Source: Prosapia bicincta
Lineage: Eukaryota > Arthropoda > Insecta > Hemiptera > Cercopidae
DNA length: 64,000 nt
Assembly: GCA_036971475.1 (NCBI GenBank)
Contig: JBAIZL010000006.1
Location: 92,925,765 to 92,989,764, forward strand
Direction: 5' to 3'
Positions within the stretch are counted from its first letter, which is position 1; each line of letters starts with the position of its first letter. Shown here piece after piece: positions 62,527-64,000 of the stretch. Both the position numbers and the translations under genes were made by a program. The notes beneath the pieces were generated by a model. That model was not told where the DNA came from. It saw only the letters and a program-made list of their open reading frames with translations, and ran no database searches.

Positions 62527-64000
62527 GTAGATATTCTTCATTCAGTTATAAATAGCATCATTGGAAAATATATAAATGATCTTTTATCTTGGCAAAAATT
62601 ACATACGATTATCATTGGCTTATGAGCAGAGTTGTGAGAAAAGTGTGGTGAATTATATAAGTATGAATAAATTGTGGACATAGTTCTCTGTTGATTGGAA
62701 AGAACCACGTAGGTTTGAAGACTTCATCAAGAAACTTGCACTTTTCCAAGAGTACAGTAGAGAAAGTACTCTTCTAGACAGTTTAAAGTATGACTCTAAG
62801 TCAGTTAACCCATTGGCCTACCATTTTCTCAAGGCATTGCACTGTACAGAAAACCTAATTAATTTAGGCTAATATAGTAACTATTATTTTCAATTCCATA
62901 AGTTTAAGTCAGATTGATAAAAAACTTAATGGTGTTACTAAATAACATCCTAAATAGTACCAGAAAATTCATTTTTTAGAGTTTAAATTTTGAAATTGAA
63001 ACAAAATTTTCAACTTACAATTTATATTACCCTTTATTTAAAATATTTAATTATGAAAACTACTGTTACTATAACATTTAGACAGTACTAAGGTGAAACA
63101 AAATTTTATTTATGGGAAAATACAAGAAGGTATATAACTACTATGGGTGAATCTGAATATGTCGTGTTTAGTACAACCAAATAAAGTATTTGTTGTTTTT
63201 TAAGTAAAATCTGTAGCTACTCCCTGAGAATGAAAAAAGTAAACATCCATATGAATGACAAAAAGTCCAAGATACAAACATATGCTCAAAGACTCATAAT
63301 ACAGATGGCCTATTTTGATATATGTTGTATGAATGGAAAACCCTTTTCATATTATCATCGCCCTATCCTCTATTAACACTCAAGAACTCTTTGGCAAAGT
63401 TGTTTAAAAATATTTCACAAAACATCAGTCCAACATTGTCAATTACACAATTTCAATAGTGCATAAATGTTGACTTTGTGTCATGTCTTTACAGTTTTCA
63501 ACCAGCAGTCATTTATTTTGTAAACTAATTGTCTTGTTTGCCAGACAAACTGAAGTATTTTGAATAACATTATTTTTATTACTTGTATTGTAAACAGTTC
63601 TAAAAGAGAATGAGGTTAAATTGTTGTGATAACTAGCAAGAAAACGCAAAATACTGAGTATCAGGATGATTCCGTCAAAGTATTTTACAGCAACTATCAA
63701 GAGCAGCAAATGGGACTTGTTAAAGTAGGACAATGGTTTAGAAAAGAAACATATTAAATGTTGTACTTTTTTTTAAAGAACCATTATTAAGTCATAATAG
63801 GAGTAAGGATGTTTGAGAGTGTATAAGAAAAATTTGTGTTGATTATTTTTAATTTTTTGAATTTTAAGATGTACTTATATTGAATGCAGAACCTACTAAG
63901 AAGTGTTTTTATAATGGATGGTAATTATATTTCATGTAATAAAATACATTAACTGCAATTATACTTTTTATTCAATTTAAGGACCTCTGTTAATAAAGGG
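62527..64000. other. NOMO intron 14, to window edge
   Basis: Intronic sequence after exon 14. No segment resembling the next NOMO repeat is present by 64000, so the following exon is outside. The minus-strand open stretch 63509-63733 has no recognisable domain. Confidence 0.6.

Noticed and set aside
63979..64000. Possible NOMO exon 15 beginning at the AG near the right edge
   Set aside because: The translation after TTTAAG does not match the expected next NOMO repeat, so the next exon is taken to lie outside.
1..64000. CRISPR arrays, bacterial operons, rRNA or tRNA genes
   Set aside because: None seen. The repeats are inverted or microsatellite, not spaced direct repeats, and the gene structure is eukaryotic.

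Overview
The window is animal nuclear DNA, most likely from an insect. It is AT-rich, with GT...AG introns, mariner, piggyBac, PIF/Harbinger and hAT debris, Penelope-like elements and (TA)n microsatellites. I cannot name the species. There is nothing prokaryotic in it: no operons, rRNA or CRISPR, and I saw no tRNA gene.

One host gene accounts for nearly all the conserved single-copy sequence. It is the orthologue of NOMO (nodal modulator, a subunit of the ER BOS/multipass-translocon complex), on the + strand. I could place 14 consecutive coding exons between 6377 and 62526. Every junction obeys GT/AG and the reading phase carries through all 14, giving 928 codons plus 2 nt. The start codon and signal peptide are present. 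The C-terminal part, including the membrane anchor, lies beyond the right edge. About 2.8 kb of coding sequence is spread over 56 kb, because the introns are filled with mobile elements.

Layout. 1-6376: upstream flank with a pogo/Tigger fragment, a hAT-like end pair, a palindromic repeat, a decayed LINE 3' end and a (TA)n tract. 6377-11008: NOMO exons 1-4, with piggyBac and mariner debris in intron 3. 11009-26369: intron 4 (15.4 kb), holding a decayed Penelope-like element and a 9.9-kb, minus-strand Ty3/gypsy LTR retrotransposon (16172-26069) with near-identical LTRs, placed in a (TA)n tract. 26370-34673: exons 5-7, with a hAT remnant and two Penelope families joined head to head in intron 6. 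34674-44440: exons 8-9, with an unclassified CAGGG-ended transposon, a pogo MITE and a nearly intact mariner. 44441-57699: exons 10-12, with a 5'-truncated LINE flanked by a perfect 15-bp target duplication, GIY-YIG Penelope copies inside palindromes, and a collapsed PIF/Harbinger element. 57700-64000: exons 13-14, with another GIY-YIG palindrome and an internally deleted mariner.

The most interesting pattern is that at least three independent GIY-YIG (Penelope-like) families are each bounded by long inverted repeats. A similar small stem-loop (CTGANNA, hairpin, GAAA; hammerhead-like) sits in several of these palindromic elements. The LTR element also has a single in-frame amber codon in gag, a -1 gag/pol overlap, two primer-binding-site-like sequences and a very long Gag coiled coil.
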